A program made the translations under genes and the position numbers. DNA of 64,000 nt from Pseudaminobacter soli (ex Zhang et al. 2022) (GTDB lineage: Bacteria; Pseudomonadota; Alphaproteobacteria; Rhizobiales; Rhizobiaceae): assembly GCF_014595955.1 (NCBI RefSeq), contig NZ_JABVCF010000005.1:62001-126000 (forward strand), written 5' to 3'. Below, piece after piece: positions 1 through 8,708 of this stretch (position 1 is its first letter; each line of letters starts with the position of its first letter). Below the pieces are notes generated by a model. The model saw only the letters and a list, made by a program, of their open reading frames with translations. It was not told the origin of the DNA and did not search any database.

Positions 1-406
1 TCAGCGTATTGAGCAGCGTCTTGGCCGATTCCACAGCGCGCAGGCCGCCCGAAACACCGCCATAGCTCAGGAAACCGGCGGGCTTATAGTGCCACTCGTT
101 GACAAGATAGGTGATGGCGTTCACCAACGGTGCCGGGATGAAATAGTTGTATTCCGGTGTCACGAACACGAAGGCGTCGCCTTCCGCGATCGTCTGCGAC
201 CAGCGCTTGGTGTGCTCGTTCTCATACTGGCCAAGTCGCGGGTGCTTTGGCTCGTCGAACACCGGCAGGTCGAAATCGGCGATGTCCACCAGCACCGGCT
301 CGAACTTGCCGTGTTCGCGGGCGAAATCGGCAAACCACTTGGCGAAGAGGGGGCCTACACGGCCTGGCCGAGTGCTGCCGATGATGATGTGGAGCTTATG
401 CTTCAA
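1..406 (-). CDS. NAD(P)H-dependent FMN reductase-like flavoprotein, partial at the left edge
   Basis: The reading frame is open from a TTG codon at 406-404 to the window edge, so the C-terminus is missing. The N-terminus carries the flavodoxin-like phosphate-binding motif GSTRPGR after a hydrophobic strand (LHIIIG). Further on it has the VTPEYNYFIPAPLVNAI segment and an SYGGVSGG loop, both typical of the NADPH-dependent FMN/quinone reductase family. These are soluble cytosolic enzymes that reduce FMN or quinones with NAD(P)H. The TTG start is chosen because an AGGGA Shine-Dalgarno lies about 7 bases upstream and an in-frame stop lies just beyond, leaving no ATG. A perfect palindrome (429-445) sits directly upstream. 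The family is clear; the substrate is not. Confidence 0.85.
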   Translation of the reverse strand, partial: MKHKLHIIIGSTRPGRVGPLFAKWFADFAREHGKFEPVLVDIADFDLPVFDEPKHPRLGQYENEHTKRWSQTIAEGDAFVFVTPEYNYFIPAPLVNAITYLVNEWHYKPAGFLSYGGVSGGLRAVESAKTLLNTL

Positions 407-428
407 AGTCGTATTCCCTATGTAATCT

Positions 429-445
429 AGTCACCAAAGGTGACT
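429..445. promoter_or_regulatory. Palindromic operator candidate upstream of the FMN reductase gene
   Basis: AGTCACC-AAA-GGTGACT is a perfect inverted repeat with 7-base arms and a 3-base spacer, centred about 31 bases upstream of the TTG start of the flavoprotein gene. The position fits a repressor site over the promoter. The cognate regulator is not in the window. Confidence 0.5.
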
Positions 446-603
446 TAGAGAGGAAATGGGCCTGTCTCCCCCTGAAGGCAAGCGAGTTCCTTGTGGCAAC
501 CGGCCGATTTTGCCGTGACGCTGCGTTCACCCTTTGCGCTGCGGTCTTCGTTTCTGTGGACGAGGGCGTTTTGGCTGCCTACATGGACCTGACGGAGGAC
601 ACG

Positions 604-1974
604 ATGGATACCGCGCCCGCTCCCTTCCGCCCCCCTGCACCGACGCCGCGGACCAGCCCGCCGTCGATGCTGGAGATGATCCGCATCATCTACCGCAACC
701 CGCTCGAGCTGTGGGGCGAGCCATCCTACAACCAGCCCTGGATCCTAGTGAACGGCGTCGGTGGGCCGCTGATCGTCGCCAACGATCCCGGACTGATCCG
801 GCACGTGCTGATCGACAATGTGAAGAACTACAAGCTTGCCACGGTCCGGCAGAAAGTGCTGCGGCCGATCCTGCGCGACGGGCTGCTCACCGCCGAAGGC
901 GAGGTATGGCGGCGTTCGCGCAAGGCGATGGCGCCCGTCTTCACGCCCCGCCACATCTTCGGCTTCGCCGCTCCGATGCTGCGGCGGGCGGAGCTTTTCG
1001 CCGAACGCTACGACGACGTGGATGGCGTGGTCGACATCGCGCAGGATATGACCCTGCTCACCTTCGATATCCTCGCGGAGACGCTGTTCTCCAACGAGAT
1101 CGCGGCGGAGCCGGGCAGCTTCGGCCATGAGATCGAGCGGCTGTTCGAGACGATGGGCCGGGTCGATCCGCTCGACATTTTGCGCGCGCCCGACTGGTTG
1201 CCGCGCTTCACCCACATCCGCGGCCGTCGCACCATGGCGTTCTTCCGAAAGATCGTCAGCGATACCGCCGACATGCGCATTGCCCGCATGAGAAAGACGC
1301 CGGACGACGTGCCGGAGGATTTTCTCACGCTTCTCCTGCGCGCCGAAGGCAAGGACGGTCTGACGCGGCAGGAGGTCGAGGACAACATCATCACCTTCAT
1401 CGGCGCCGGCCATGAGACGACCGCCCGCGCGCTAGGCTGGACCATCTATTGCCTGGCCGAAGCGCCATGGGAGCGCGAGCCGATCGAGGCGGAGATCGAT
1501 GCGGTCCTGAAGGCGGAGCCGGATCCGGTGAAGTGGCTCGACAGGATGCCGCTCACCCGCGCGGCCTTTGAGGAGGCGATGCGGCTCTACCCGCCGGCGC
1601 CGTCGATCAACCGCGAGCCGATCGAGCCGGAGACCTACAAGACGCTCAAGATCCCGCGCGGAGCGCAGGTGCTGGTGATGCCGTGGGTGGTGCATCGGCA
1701 TCGCAAGCTGTGGGACGATCCCAACGCCTTCCTGCCGTCACGCTTCCATCCCGGCAACCGCGAGAAGATCGACCGCTTCCAATACCTGCCCTTCGGTGCG
1801 GGTCCGCGCGTCTGCATCGGCGCCTCCTTCGCCATGCAGGAGGCGGTGATCGCGCTGGCGGTGCTGATGTCGCGGTTCCGCTTCGACCCGGTGGCTGCGA
1901 CGAAGCCCTGGCCGGTGCAAAAACTGACTACCCAGCCGCAGGGCGGATTGCCGATGCGGGTGACGAGGCGCTGA
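604..1974 (+). CDS. Cytochrome P450
   Basis: This 456-residue heme monooxygenase has all three P450 hallmarks. The I-helix oxygen-activation motif AGHETT is at residues 268-273, the K-helix ExxR is at E324-R327, and the heme-binding loop FGAGPRVCIG has the axial cysteine at C404. No N-terminal membrane anchor is seen, so it is a soluble class I bacterial enzyme that needs ferredoxin and a reductase supplied elsewhere. The ATG at 604 is preferred because GGAGG lies 7-11 bases upstream; an ATG at 583 is in frame but has a poorer site. No redox partner or pathway genes adjoin it, so the substrate cannot be inferred. Confidence 0.93.
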   Translation: MDTAPAPFRPPAPTPRTSPPSMLEMIRIIYRNPLELWGEPSYNQPWILVNGVGGPLIVANDPGLIRHVLIDNVKNYKLATVRQKVLRPILRDGLLTAEGEVWRRSRKAMAPVFTPRHIFGFAAPMLRRAELFAERYDDVDGVVDIAQDMTLLTFDILAETLFSNEIAAEPGSFGHEIERLFETMGRVDPLDILRAPDWLPRFTHIRGRRTMAFFRKIVSDTADMRIARMRKTPDDVPEDFLTLLLRAEGKDGLTRQEVEDNIITFIGAGHETTARALGWTIYCLAEAPWEREPIEAEIDAVLKAEPDPVKWLDRMPLTRAAFEEAMRLYPPAPSINREPIEPETYKTLKIPRGAQVLVMPWVVHRHRKLWDDPNAFLPSRFHPGNREKIDRFQYLPFGAGPRVCIGASFAMQEAVIALAVLMSRFRFDPVAATKPWPVQKLTTQPQGGLPMRVTRR

Positions 1975-2005
1975 CGCACATCGCAGTGAGCCTGCGGAGC
2001 AACAA

Positions 2006-2030
2006 GGAACATTCCTCACTAGACTGCGTT
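2006..2030 (+). promoter_or_regulatory. EcfG (general stress sigma factor) promoter candidate
   Basis: GGAAC at 2006-2010 and CGTT at 2027-2030 are separated by 16 bases. This exactly matches the alphaproteobacterial EcfG/RpoE2 consensus (GGAAC-N16/17-CGTT). It lies about 25 bases upstream of the DUF2892 gene start and faces it. Confidence 0.65.
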
Positions 2031-2054
2031 CGAAGCCCGCGAAGGGAGGTTCGC

Positions 2055-2573
2055 ATGATCTGGTCCACAAAATTGCGCGTCGCCGCTCATTCGGACAGTG
2101 GCGTCAACCTGAAGCTCCAGCGCGAGATGAAGGCGCGGATCGCCTATTTTGCCCAGCACCCGGAAGAGATCCCGCGACGTCTGGAGGAACTCGACCAGGA
2201 ATGGGATATCGAGCGCGCCATCGAGGCCAACGCGTCGAGCCTGGCCTTTGCCGGACTGCTGCTCGGAACGGCGGTCGACCGGCGGTGGCTGGCGCTACCG
2301 GCCGTTGTGACGGGCTTTCTGTTCCAGCATGCGATCCAGGGCTGGTGCCCGCCCGTGCCGGTGCTGAGGCGGCTGGGCTTTCGTACCGCAGACGAGATCA
2401 ACCAGGAGCGCTATGCGCTGCGTGCGCTGCGCGGCGATTTCAGCCTGATCGAGAGAGCATCGAACAAGGTCGCCGCCGTGCTCAACGCCATCGGGCTGAG
2501 TTGGGGTCCCGTGGCCGAAAGCTCCGCCAGCGCAGAGGTGCGCGCCCAGGAGCCGGCCGTCCCGCCGATTTGA
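2055..2573 (+). CDS. DUF2892-type inner membrane protein
   Basis: A 172-residue protein. An N-terminal cytosolic segment rich in charged residues (about 1-60) precedes a hydrophobic hairpin of two membrane segments (about 63-98), then the WCPPVPVLRRLGFR segment and a charged C-terminal part. This arrangement matches the YgaP-like transmembrane domain family (DUF2892), whose role is not established. GGGAGG lies 5-10 bases upstream of the ATG, which fixes the start. An EcfG-type promoter directly upstream suggests induction in the general stress response. The function is unknown beyond membrane location. Confidence 0.8.
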   Translation: MIWSTKLRVAAHSDSGVNLKLQREMKARIAYFAQHPEEIPRRLEELDQEWDIERAIEANASSLAFAGLLLGTAVDRRWLALPAVVTGFLFQHAIQGWCPPVPVLRRLGFRTADEINQERYALRALRGDFSLIERASNKVAAVLNAIGLSWGPVAESSASAEVRAQEPAVPPI

Positions 2574-2601
2574 GCAGGACGGAAAGCGCAAACTGTAGCG
2601 C

Positions 2602-3432
2602 TTACACCAGCGCGAAGATGCGGGCCGGCCCACCGGTTCCGCCCTTGATCTTCGGGGCGCCGACTACGACGGTCGCGCCGCTGGCTGGCACCTTGTCCAA
2701 GTTGGCGATCGCCTCGATGCCGTAGCGGCCGGTCGGCAGCCATGTCTTATGGACGATGAAGTCGGGCGAGGCGCCGAAATCGAGCGACAGGGTGTCGACC
2801 GCGATTGCCTTGATCGAGGGCTGCTCGATCAGCATCTGCGCGGCTTCGACATGGAAGCCGGGGAAGTGAATGCTCTTCCCATCCGTGCTGGCGTTGCGGA
2901 ACTTGTCCGTTCCAAGATGTGCGCCCCAGCCGGAATGCATCGCGACTACGGCGCCGGCCGGCAGGTCTCCATGCTTTGAAATCCACGCCTGGATATCGTC
3001 CGGCGTGACTTGGGCATCCGGGTTCTCTGCGGCCTTGGCGGCGATGTCGATGACGACCAGGGGCGCGATGAGATCCTCAACGGGAAGCTGGGCGACCGAC
3101 TTGCCGTCGGCAGAGAAATGCAGCGGCGCGTCTATGTGCGTGCCCGTATGCTCGCTCAGCCGCAACTCGTAGAGGTTAAACGTGTCCTTCGCGAAGTCGA
3201 ATTTCTTGCCATAAAATAGCTGCTGGCCGCCGAAATAGGTGGGGAACTTGTCGAACAGTTCGTGAGTGAGGTCCTCGGCCTTGGTCGGTTTCGCGTCTTG
3301 CGCGAACAGCGGGGTCGGCGCGGATGACACGGCGAGCGCTGCGGCCCCTGCTGCGGCAAGCCCTCCCTTGAAGAAGCTGCGGCGGTTCAGCATGTCGGAT
3401 TTCACGGATTCGATTACGCAATGATGGCACAT
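2602..3432 (-). CDS. Cyclase family protein (KynB-like metal hydrolase), Tat-exported
   Basis: This 276-residue protein carries the cyclase/KynB metal-binding signature HTGTHIDAPLH at residues 95-105, where the histidines and aspartate bind divalent metal. The family hydrolyses cyclic or aryl amides and related substrates such as N-formylkynurenine. The N-terminus has a twin-arginine signal (NRRSFFKGG at about 17-25) followed by an alanine-rich hydrophobic stretch ending near PLFAQ, so the enzyme should be folded in the cytosol and exported. That is less common in this family. The ATG at 3432 has GGAGAG about 8 bases upstream; initiation at the later MLNRR methionine would also leave the Tat motif intact. 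It faces the DUF2892 gene tail-to-tail with 28 bases between stops. Confidence 0.88.
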   Translation of the reverse strand: MCHHCVIESVKSDMLNRRSFFKGGLAAAGAAALAVSSAPTPLFAQDAKPTKAEDLTHELFDKFPTYFGGQQLFYGKKFDFAKDTFNLYELRLSEHTGTHIDAPLHFSADGKSVAQLPVEDLIAPLVVIDIAAKAAENPDAQVTPDDIQAWISKHGDLPAGAVVAMHSGWGAHLGTDKFRNASTDGKSIHFPGFHVEAAQMLIEQPSIKAIAVDTLSLDFGASPDFIVHKTWLPTGRYGIEAIANLDKVPASGATVVVGAPKIKGGTGGPARIFALV

Positions 3433-3509
3433 TGTCTTCTCTCCTGCCCGTTGCCGGAGATCAGACTGAGTTGCGTCGAGGTCCCGCGCAAGTGCATTTC
3501 TTCCAAAGA

Positions 3510-3887
3510 CTACTGCCGCGCATAGAAGACGTTTTCGACATGCACCGGCCAGCGCCACGGCAGCACCGCGATCATGTCGAAGCGCACCGAAAGCCGGCCA
3601 TAATCGTGCTGGCGCGCCAGCCAAAGATCGGCGGCGCCTTCGATCCGGCGCTCCGATTGCCGGCTGATCGCTTCCATCGCCGCCATCAGGGTCGGTCTGG
3701 CCTTCACCTCGACGATGAGGACCAGACCGCCGCGCCGGGCGATGAGGTCGATCTCGCCGAGCGGCGTGCGGTAGCGCCGTTCGACAACGCGAAACCCCTT
3801 GGTCAGGAGGAGCAGCGAGGCCAGCCACTCGCCGCGGTGACCGCGGCGGTAGGCCTTCAGGCGGGCCTTGGGGTCATTCTTCCCCAT
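3510..3887 (-). CDS. YraN/UPF0102 family nuclease-fold protein
   Basis: This 125-residue protein has the UPF0102 signature. RGHRGEWLA is near the N-terminus, followed by the restriction-endonuclease-like core [12 protein letters not shown]...LIVEVKAR (about residues 43-64), with Asp, Glu and Lys in catalytic positions. The length is normal for the family. It overlaps the end of rsmI by 14 bases, so the two are co-transcribed and probably translationally coupled, the usual rsmI-yraN pairing. The cellular function is not firmly known; a role in nucleic acid processing is inferred from the fold. Confidence 0.88.
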   Translation of the reverse strand: MGKNDPKARLKAYRRGHRGEWLASLLLLTKGFRVVERRYRTPLGEIDLIARRGGLVLIVEVKARPTLMAAMEAISRQSERRIEGAADLWLARQHDYGRLSVRFDMIAVLPWRWPVHVENVFYARQ

Positions 3888-4776
3888 CGGCCTTGAGTTC
3901 TAGCAGCCGGCGGTAAAGATCCGGCTTCTTCCCGCCGGTCATGCGCGCCGCTTCCGCTGCCGCCTTCGAAGCAGGCATTTCAGAGGCCAGCGACAGCAGC
4001 AACCGGTCGGTGTCATCTTCGCTTAGGGCATCTGATTTCAGTGGAGGCCCGACACAGACGACAACCTCGCCCTTAGGCGTCTCTGCGCTGGCGTAGAAGC
4101 CAGCCAGTTCCGCGAGCGAGCCCCGCCGCAGTTCCTCGAAGGTTTTCGTCAATTCCCGCGCAACCGCGGCCGGGCGCTCGCCCAAGACATCTACCATGGC
4201 GGCAAGCGTATCGGCGAGACGGCGAGGCGATTCGAAGAAGATTAGCGTGGCCGGCGCCGCCTTTAGCTCTTCCAGCCGAGCGCGGCGCTGGCCGTCCTTC
4301 ACGGGAAGGAAGCCGCCGAACAGGAACGTGTCGGAGGGCAGGCCGGAGGCGGTCAACGCGGCGAGCACCGCCGAGGGCCCCGGAACCGGGACAACCCGGA
4401 TGCCGGCCTCGACCGCCTGCTCGACCAGCCGGAAGCCTGGGTCCGAAACCAGCGGCGTACCGGCATCCGACACCAGCGCCACGCTTCTGCCATCCTCAAG
4501 TGCTTTGAGAAGGCGTGGCCCGGCTTCGGCTGCATTGTGCTCGTGATAGGGGAGGGGACGCTGACGAATCCCGTATCGATCGAGAAGGATGCGCGTGACT
4601 CGCGTATCCTCGCAGGCCACGACGTCAGCGGACGCCAGTGTCTCGAGACCGCGAATCGTCATATCTCCGAGATTTCCGATCGGAGTGGCGACGAGATAGA
4701 GCGCCGGCTCGAGCGGGCGGGCGGCGATCTCGGTTCCGCCGATCACAAAGCCGTGCTCCGATCCTTCACCCTTCAA
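3874..4776 (-). CDS. rsmI: 16S rRNA (cytidine(1402)-2'-O)-methyltransferase RsmI
   Basis: A 300-residue tetrapyrrole-methylase-fold enzyme that uses S-adenosylmethionine to methylate the ribose of C1402 in the decoding centre of 16S rRNA. The diagnostic N-terminal [20 protein letters not shown] is at about residues 28-47, CEDTRVT and the YHEHN segment follow, and the SAM-loop [13 protein letters not shown] is at about 101-113. A C-terminal domain with GEVVVCVG completes the family architecture. The first 20 or so residues before the conserved core are variable, so a later start is possible. It is the first gene of the rsmI-yraN unit. Confidence 0.95.
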   Translation of the reverse strand: MKGEGSEHGFVIGGTEIAARPLEPALYLVATPIGNLGDMTIRGLETLASADVVACEDTRVTRILLDRYGIRQRPLPYHEHNAAEAGPRLLKALEDGRSVALVSDAGTPLVSDPGFRLVEQAVEAGIRVVPVPGPSAVLAALTASGLPSDTFLFGGFLPVKDGQRRARLEELKAAPATLIFFESPRRLADTLAAMVDVLGERPAAVARELTKTFEELRRGSLAELAGFYASAETPKGEVVVCVGPPLKSDALSEDDTDRLLLSLASEMPASKAAAEAARMTGGKKPDLYRRLLELKADGEE

Positions 4777-4850
4777 TTGTCGCCACTCCGGTTCGATGGT
4801 GTCGGCCCCGACGCCTACCCTCAGGTGCCAGCCCCTCGGCGATTAACGGT

Positions 4851-4876
4851 GGAACCTCTTCATCATCATCAACGTT
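4851..4876 (+). promoter_or_regulatory. EcfG (general stress sigma factor) promoter candidate
   Basis: GGAAC at 4851-4855 and CGTT at 4873-4876 are separated by 17 bases, matching the EcfG/RpoE2 consensus. It points at the small gene starting at 4902, with a predicted leader of only about 20 bases. Confidence 0.6.
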
Positions 4877-4901
4877 GGTAGCTGACATTCGGGAGACCTG
4901 C

Positions 4902-5093
4902 ATGCAGACGAACCTTCAGTTCCAGGATAGCTTTCAACCCTACTACGCCAACCACACCGTTCAGACCGAACAAATAAGCAAGGACGCCGCGACGAAGCCG
5001 GCGCTGACAAGCGCGGAACTGCGCGCGCGCCTGGAAGCCTGCTGTAGCAAGCTCGCTGGGGCGATCGCGGCAATCGAGGCGGGCAAGCACTAA
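4902..5093 (+). CDS. Small hypothetical protein behind an EcfG-type promoter
   Basis: A 63-residue polypeptide that I do not assign to a family. The N-terminal half is polar and aromatic (QFQDSFQPYYANH). The C-terminal half is a likely amphipathic helix with two adjacent cysteines (LRARLEACCSKLAGAIAAIEAG). There is no signal peptide or membrane segment. GGGAGA lies about 8 bases upstream of the ATG. An EcfG-type promoter sits immediately upstream, which supports its being a real gene with a stress-related role. It lies between divergent rsmI and convergent eamA. Confidence 0.6.
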   Translation: MQTNLQFQDSFQPYYANHTVQTEQISKDAATKPALTSAELRARLEACCSKLAGAIAAIEAGKH

Positions 5094-5152
5094 ACGTGCC
5101 CACCCGCTTCGACTGGCTGATCGGCCGCATGGGGAGCGCCTCGCGCTCCCGA

Positions 5153-5584
5153 TCAGCCGCGATACGCAACCAGAACCGTGCCGGCGGCAATCAGAAAGAC
5201 TCCAAGCCAGTTCGGAAGAGTGAGCCGCTCTCCAAGGAAGGCGGCCGCGAACAGCGCGACCAGAACGACGCTCATCTTGTCTAGGGGCGCGACCTTGCTG
5301 GCATCGCCCAGCTTCAGCGCGCGGAAATAGCAGAGCCAGGACGCGCCGGTCGCCAGCCCCGAGAGACCGAGGAACAGCCAGGTCTTGCCGTTCACGCTCG
5401 AAGGCGACTGCCATTGACCGGTGAATAGCACGATCATGCCTAGGACCGGCAGGATGACTGCGGTGCGGACAAGGGTCGCGAAATCGGAATTGACGCCGGC
5501 CACACCGAGCTTCGCCAGGATCGCGGTCATTGCGGCGAAGACTGCCGACAGGACCGCCCAGAACTGCCAGTAGCCTGCGATCAT
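5153..5584 (-). CDS. Single-domain EamA family transporter
   Basis: This 143-residue membrane protein consists of one EamA (drug/metabolite transporter) repeat of about five hydrophobic segments. It begins MIAGYWQFWAVLSAVFAAMTAILAKLG-like and ends with the ERLTLPNWLGVFLIAAGTVLVAY signature. At half the length of a typical ten-helix EamA exporter it probably works as a dimer; many stand-alone genes of this size exist. It follows hemW on the same strand after 37 bases and may be the last gene of the rph-VOC-rdgB-hemW operon. The substrate is unknown. Confidence 0.85.
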   Translation of the reverse strand: MIAGYWQFWAVLSAVFAAMTAILAKLGVAGVNSDFATLVRTAVILPVLGMIVLFTGQWQSPSSVNGKTWLFLGLSGLATGASWLCYFRALKLGDASKVAPLDKMSVVLVALFAAAFLGERLTLPNWLGVFLIAAGTVLVAYRG

Positions 5585-5621
5585 CTGCTAGACCTCGCTC
5601 TTGGCCTGGTTGCAGCCTTTT

Positions 5622-6788
5622 TCAACGAGCCAGGTCGGCCACCACGGCATTCAGCACGACCATACCCGCGGGCGTAGCGCGCAGCCGCGAGTTCCCCACC
5701 GGAGCGATCAGCCCTTCCTGCTGGAGAATCGACATGCGCTCTGGAGACAAACCGCTCCCAGAAAGCCGCTCGTAGCGGTCGAGGTCGATTCCCTCGACCA
5801 GTCGAAGCCCCATCAGCAGAAACTCGTCGGCCTCCTCGGTGCGGTTGAGCACCTCGCCATCGACCACCCCGTGTCCCCTGGCCTCGACCAGGTTGAGCCA
5901 GGTTTCCGGGACTTTTTCAGCGACCGTGACGATCCGCCGCCCGTGCTCGATGAAGCGGCCGTGCGCCCCCGGACCGACGCCGACATACTCGCCGTAGCGC
6001 CAATAAGTGAGGTTGTGGCGGCTCTCCGCGCCGGGGCGGGCGTGATTGGAAATCTCGTAGGCCGGTAGGCCGCGCGCCGCGGTAACCTCCTGGGTAAGTT
6101 CGTAGAGTTCGGCAGCGAGATCGAGGTCCGGCATGACGATCTTGCCTGCGGCGTGGAGCGCGTGGAAGCGCGTGCCTTCCTCGATCGTCAGTTGATAGAG
6201 CGACAGGTGATCGACCGCATGATCGATCGCTTCATTGAGTTCTGTTTCCCAAGCCTCCGGCGTCTGCCCGGGACGCGCATAGATGAGGTCGAATGAAAGG
6301 CGGGGGAATGTCTCGCGCGCGAGCCGGATCGCGGTCAGCGCCTCCTCGACATTGTGAAGGCGGCCCAGGAAGCGAAGATCCGGATCGTTCAGGGCCTGAA
6401 CGCCGAGCGACACGCGGTTGACGCCTGCGGCCCGATAGCCGCGAAAGCGCTCCGCCTCGACTGAAGAGGGATTGGCCTCGAGCGTGACCTCGATGTCCCG
6501 GGGAACGGTCCAATGCTTCGCGACAGCGTCGAGCACGGCACCCACTGTCCCGGGCTCCATTAGTGACGGGGTGCCGCCTCCCAGGAAAATGCTGGTGACG
6601 GTGCGTGGCCCGGTGCGCTGGCGCATCGATGCCATCTCGAGGTTGAAGGCCGCGGCAAAGCGGGGCTGGTCGACCGGTTGATGGCGCACATGGCTGTTGA
6701 AGTCGCAGTACGGGCATTTGGCCGCGCAGAACGGCCAGTGTACATAGACGCCGAAGCCTCCGTCCTCTGCCATCGTGATCGGACTCAC
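5622..6788 (-). CDS. hemW: Radical SAM heme chaperone HemW
   Basis: A radical-SAM protein of 388 residues. The N-terminal [16 protein letters not shown] contains the CxxxCxxC cluster ligands followed by xF, the form seen in HemW rather than in oxygen-independent coproporphyrinogen oxidase HemN. GGGTPS and LEANPSSVE follow, along with the C-terminal HemN_C domain ([25 protein letters not shown]). HemW binds heme and delivers it to client proteins. I chose GTG at 6788 because it overlaps the rdgB stop as GTGA and has a G-rich site upstream; an ATG at 6773 is the alternative, 5 residues shorter. It is translationally coupled to rdgB. Confidence 0.93.
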   Translation of the reverse strand: MSPITMAEDGGFGVYVHWPFCAAKCPYCDFNSHVRHQPVDQPRFAAAFNLEMASMRQRTGPRTVTSIFLGGGTPSLMEPGTVGAVLDAVAKHWTVPRDIEVTLEANPSSVEAERFRGYRAAGVNRVSLGVQALNDPDLRFLGRLHNVEEALTAIRLARETFPRLSFDLIYARPGQTPEAWETELNEAIDHAVDHLSLYQLTIEEGTRFHALHAAGKIVMPDLDLAAELYELTQEVTAARGLPAYEISNHARPGAESRHNLTYWRYGEYVGVGPGAHGRFIEHGRRIVTVAEKVPETWLNLVEARGHGVVDGEVLNRTEEADEFLLMGLRLVEGIDLDRYERLSGSGLSPERMSILQQEGLIAPVGNSRLRATPAGMVVLNAVVADLAR

Positions 6789-7432
6789 GCTACCCCCAGC
6801 TTGGCACGCGCGAATTTCTGAAACGCTCGGGCGCGATGTGACAGCGCGTCCGGCTGGCCGGGTTTCCAGCCGTGCTTCTCCTCGGCGCTCATCTCGCCGA
6901 AGGTGCGCTTGTGGCCGTTCGGCACGAAGACGGGATCGTAGCCGAATCCCCTTTCGCCGCGCGGCGGCCACACTAGGTGTCCCTCCGCCTCGCCGCGGAA
7001 ATATTCGGCGTGCCCGTCCGGCCAGGCGAGGCAGATCACCGCAACGAAGCGGCCGGTCCTCTTCTCGGGCTCGACAGCCCCGACCTCCTGCATCGCCACC
7101 TCGGCGCGCTGCATGGCGATTTGAAAGTCGCGGCTGCCCTCGGGGGTCTCCGCCCAATTGGCCGTGTAGACGCCCGGCTGACCGCCGAGGGCATCGATGC
7201 ATAGGCCCGAGTCGTCTGACAGCGCTGGCAGCCCCGTCGCCTCGGCGGCGGCGAAGGCCTTGATGTAAGCGTTCTCCTCGAAGGTGGTCCCGGACTCGTG
7301 GGGCTCGCCCAATCCAAGCTCCTTCGCCGATCTCGCCTCGAAACCGAACGGCTTCATCAGGTCGGCGAATTCCCGCAGCTTGCCTTCATTGTGGCTCGCC
7401 ACCACGATCTGCTTTTGCTCTAGCGGCCGCAT
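6785..7432 (-). CDS. rdgB: RdgB/HAM1 non-canonical purine NTP pyrophosphatase
   Basis: A 215-residue house-cleaning enzyme that hydrolyses dITP, ITP and XTP to monophosphates, keeping deaminated purines out of DNA and RNA. Signature segments are [13 protein letters not shown] near the N-terminus, the metal and substrate loop [14 protein letters not shown], and the C-terminal [12 protein letters not shown], with the family's closing LSHRARAF. The ATG at 7432 overlaps the stop of the preceding VOC gene as TGATG, so translation is coupled. The open frame extends further upstream, but that part overlaps the VOC gene and lacks homology. Third gene of the rph operon. Confidence 0.95.
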   Translation of the reverse strand: MRPLEQKQIVVASHNEGKLREFADLMKPFGFEARSAKELGLGEPHESGTTFEENAYIKAFAAAEATGLPALSDDSGLCIDALGGQPGVYTANWAETPEGSRDFQIAMQRAEVAMQEVGAVEPEKRTGRFVAVICLAWPDGHAEYFRGEAEGHLVWPPRGERGFGYDPVFVPNGHKRTFGEMSAEEKHGWKPGQPDALSHRARAFQKFARAKLGVA

Positions 7433-7842
7433 CAAAGTCCCCAGATTCTCGGCTCGGCGAATTCCAGCGAGTTGCCCGATGGATCGCGAAAATAGATGGA
7501 GCGGCCCCCGTTCGGCCATTCGAAATCGGCTTCTATGGAGATCCCGCGGGTTTCCAGATGGTGCTTCCAGCGCTCTATTTCATCCGCTGTCGCGGCGAAG
7601 CAGAGATGCCCCGGGCCAGCAGTTCCATGCGGGGGAACAGGCAGTTTGGCATCGGCAGGGGGAGGAATCTTGGTCGCTTCCGCATTGAACAGAAGCAGAA
7701 TGCCCTGACCGCAGCGGAAGAAGACGTGCCGTCCTTCGACCCGTGCGATCCTCTCCAGCCCCAGCACATCCCGATAGAACGCTTCAGCCTGGTCGAGATC
7801 GGTCACATACAGCGCGGATTCGAGGATGTGGGAGGGCCGCAA
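7432..7842 (-). CDS. VOC (glyoxalase/dioxygenase) superfamily protein
   Basis: A 136-residue protein made of one vicinal-oxygen-chelate domain. It opens with [24 protein letters not shown] and closes with the metal-site strand [17 protein letters not shown], the usual paired beta-alpha-beta-beta-beta modules. The likely start is TTG at 7842, because GGAG lies 6-9 bases upstream and no ATG is available; a TTG at 7866 inside the rph end is the alternative. It lies 10 bases after rph and overlaps rdgB by one base, so it belongs to this housekeeping operon. The substrate is unknown; it could be a lyase, dioxygenase or resistance protein. Confidence 0.85.
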   Translation of the reverse strand: MRPSHILESALYVTDLDQAEAFYRDVLGLERIARVEGRHVFFRCGQGILLLFNAEATKIPPPADAKLPVPPHGTAGPGHLCFAATADEIERWKHHLETRGISIEADFEWPNGGRSIYFRDPSGNSLEFAEPRIWGL

Positions 7843-7852
7843 GACTACTCCG

Positions 7853-8569
7853 TCATGCCACTGCAAGCTGCTGCAGGTTCACCAGGCGGGCTATGCCTTT
7901 GCGAGCCAGCGCAATCAGCGCGTCGAATTCTTCCTGTGTGAAGGGGATGCCCTCCGCGGTCGCCTGGATCTCGACCATACCACCTTTGCCGGTCATGACG
8001 AAATTCGCGTCGGTGCCTGCGCTCGAATCCTCCTCATAGTCGAGGTCGATCACTGCGTGGCCGCCATGGATCCCGCAGGAGATCGCTGCCACATGGTCCT
8101 TCAAAACCTTGGACACGGACGTCATCTGCCGTGCTTCCATCCATCGCAGGCAGTCGTGCAGCGCCACCCAGGCGCCGGTGATCGAGGCAGTGCGAGTGCC
8201 GCCGTCCGCCTGCAGCACGTCGCAGTCGATCGTGATCTGCATCTCGCCCAGGGCCTGGAGGTCGACCACGGCCCGTAGCGAGCGGCCGATCAGACGCTGG
8301 ATCTCGAGCGTCCGGCCGCCTTGCCGACCCGTAGCCGCTTCGCGGCGCATCCGATCCCCCGTCGCACGCGGCAGCATGCCGTACTCGGCCGTGACCCAGC
8401 CGCGGCCGCTGTTGCGCAGCCACCCCGGAACCTTTTCCTCGAGGCTCGCCGTGCACAGCACATGCGTGTCGCCGAACTTGACCAGGCACGACCCCTCGGC
8501 GTGCTTGGACACATTGCGTTCGAACGAGATCGGACGCATTTCGTCGTACTGTCGCTTGGAGGGGCGCAT
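7853..8569 (-). CDS. rph: Ribonuclease PH
   Basis: This 238-residue phosphorolytic 3'-to-5' exoribonuclease trims tRNA precursors. It shows MRPSKR...RPISFERN at the N-terminus, EYGMLPRAT and [18 protein letters not shown] in the active-site region, and the [19 protein letters not shown] motif, all characteristic of RNase PH. The length equals the family norm when starting at the ATG at 8569; an upstream in-frame extension toward hrcA has no similarity. It is the first gene of the rph-VOC-rdgB-hemW operon and is divergent from hrcA across about 140 bases. Confidence 0.97.
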   Translation of the reverse strand: MRPSKRQYDEMRPISFERNVSKHAEGSCLVKFGDTHVLCTASLEEKVPGWLRNSGRGWVTAEYGMLPRATGDRMRREAATGRQGGRTLEIQRLIGRSLRAVVDLQALGEMQITIDCDVLQADGGTRTASITGAWVALHDCLRWMEARQMTSVSKVLKDHVAAISCGIHGGHAVIDLDYEEDSSAGTDANFVMTGKGGMVEIQATAEGIPFTQEEFDALIALARKGIARLVNLQQLAVA

Positions 8570-8708
8570 CGAACTTCCGGGTTTCAGGATTCGTCGGCGG
8601 CTTGTAGACCCCAAGAAGGCACGGTGCAAAACAATTTCCGGCGAAACAAGGCGGTTGCGTGGCTTCCCAGGGTATTTATATGACTCTTCCTGAGGTTTTC
8701 GTAGCGCC

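Noticed and set aside
8570-8708. CIRCE operator expected near hrcA
   Set aside because: No TTAGCACTC-N9-GAGTGCTAA-like repeat was found in the intergenic region.
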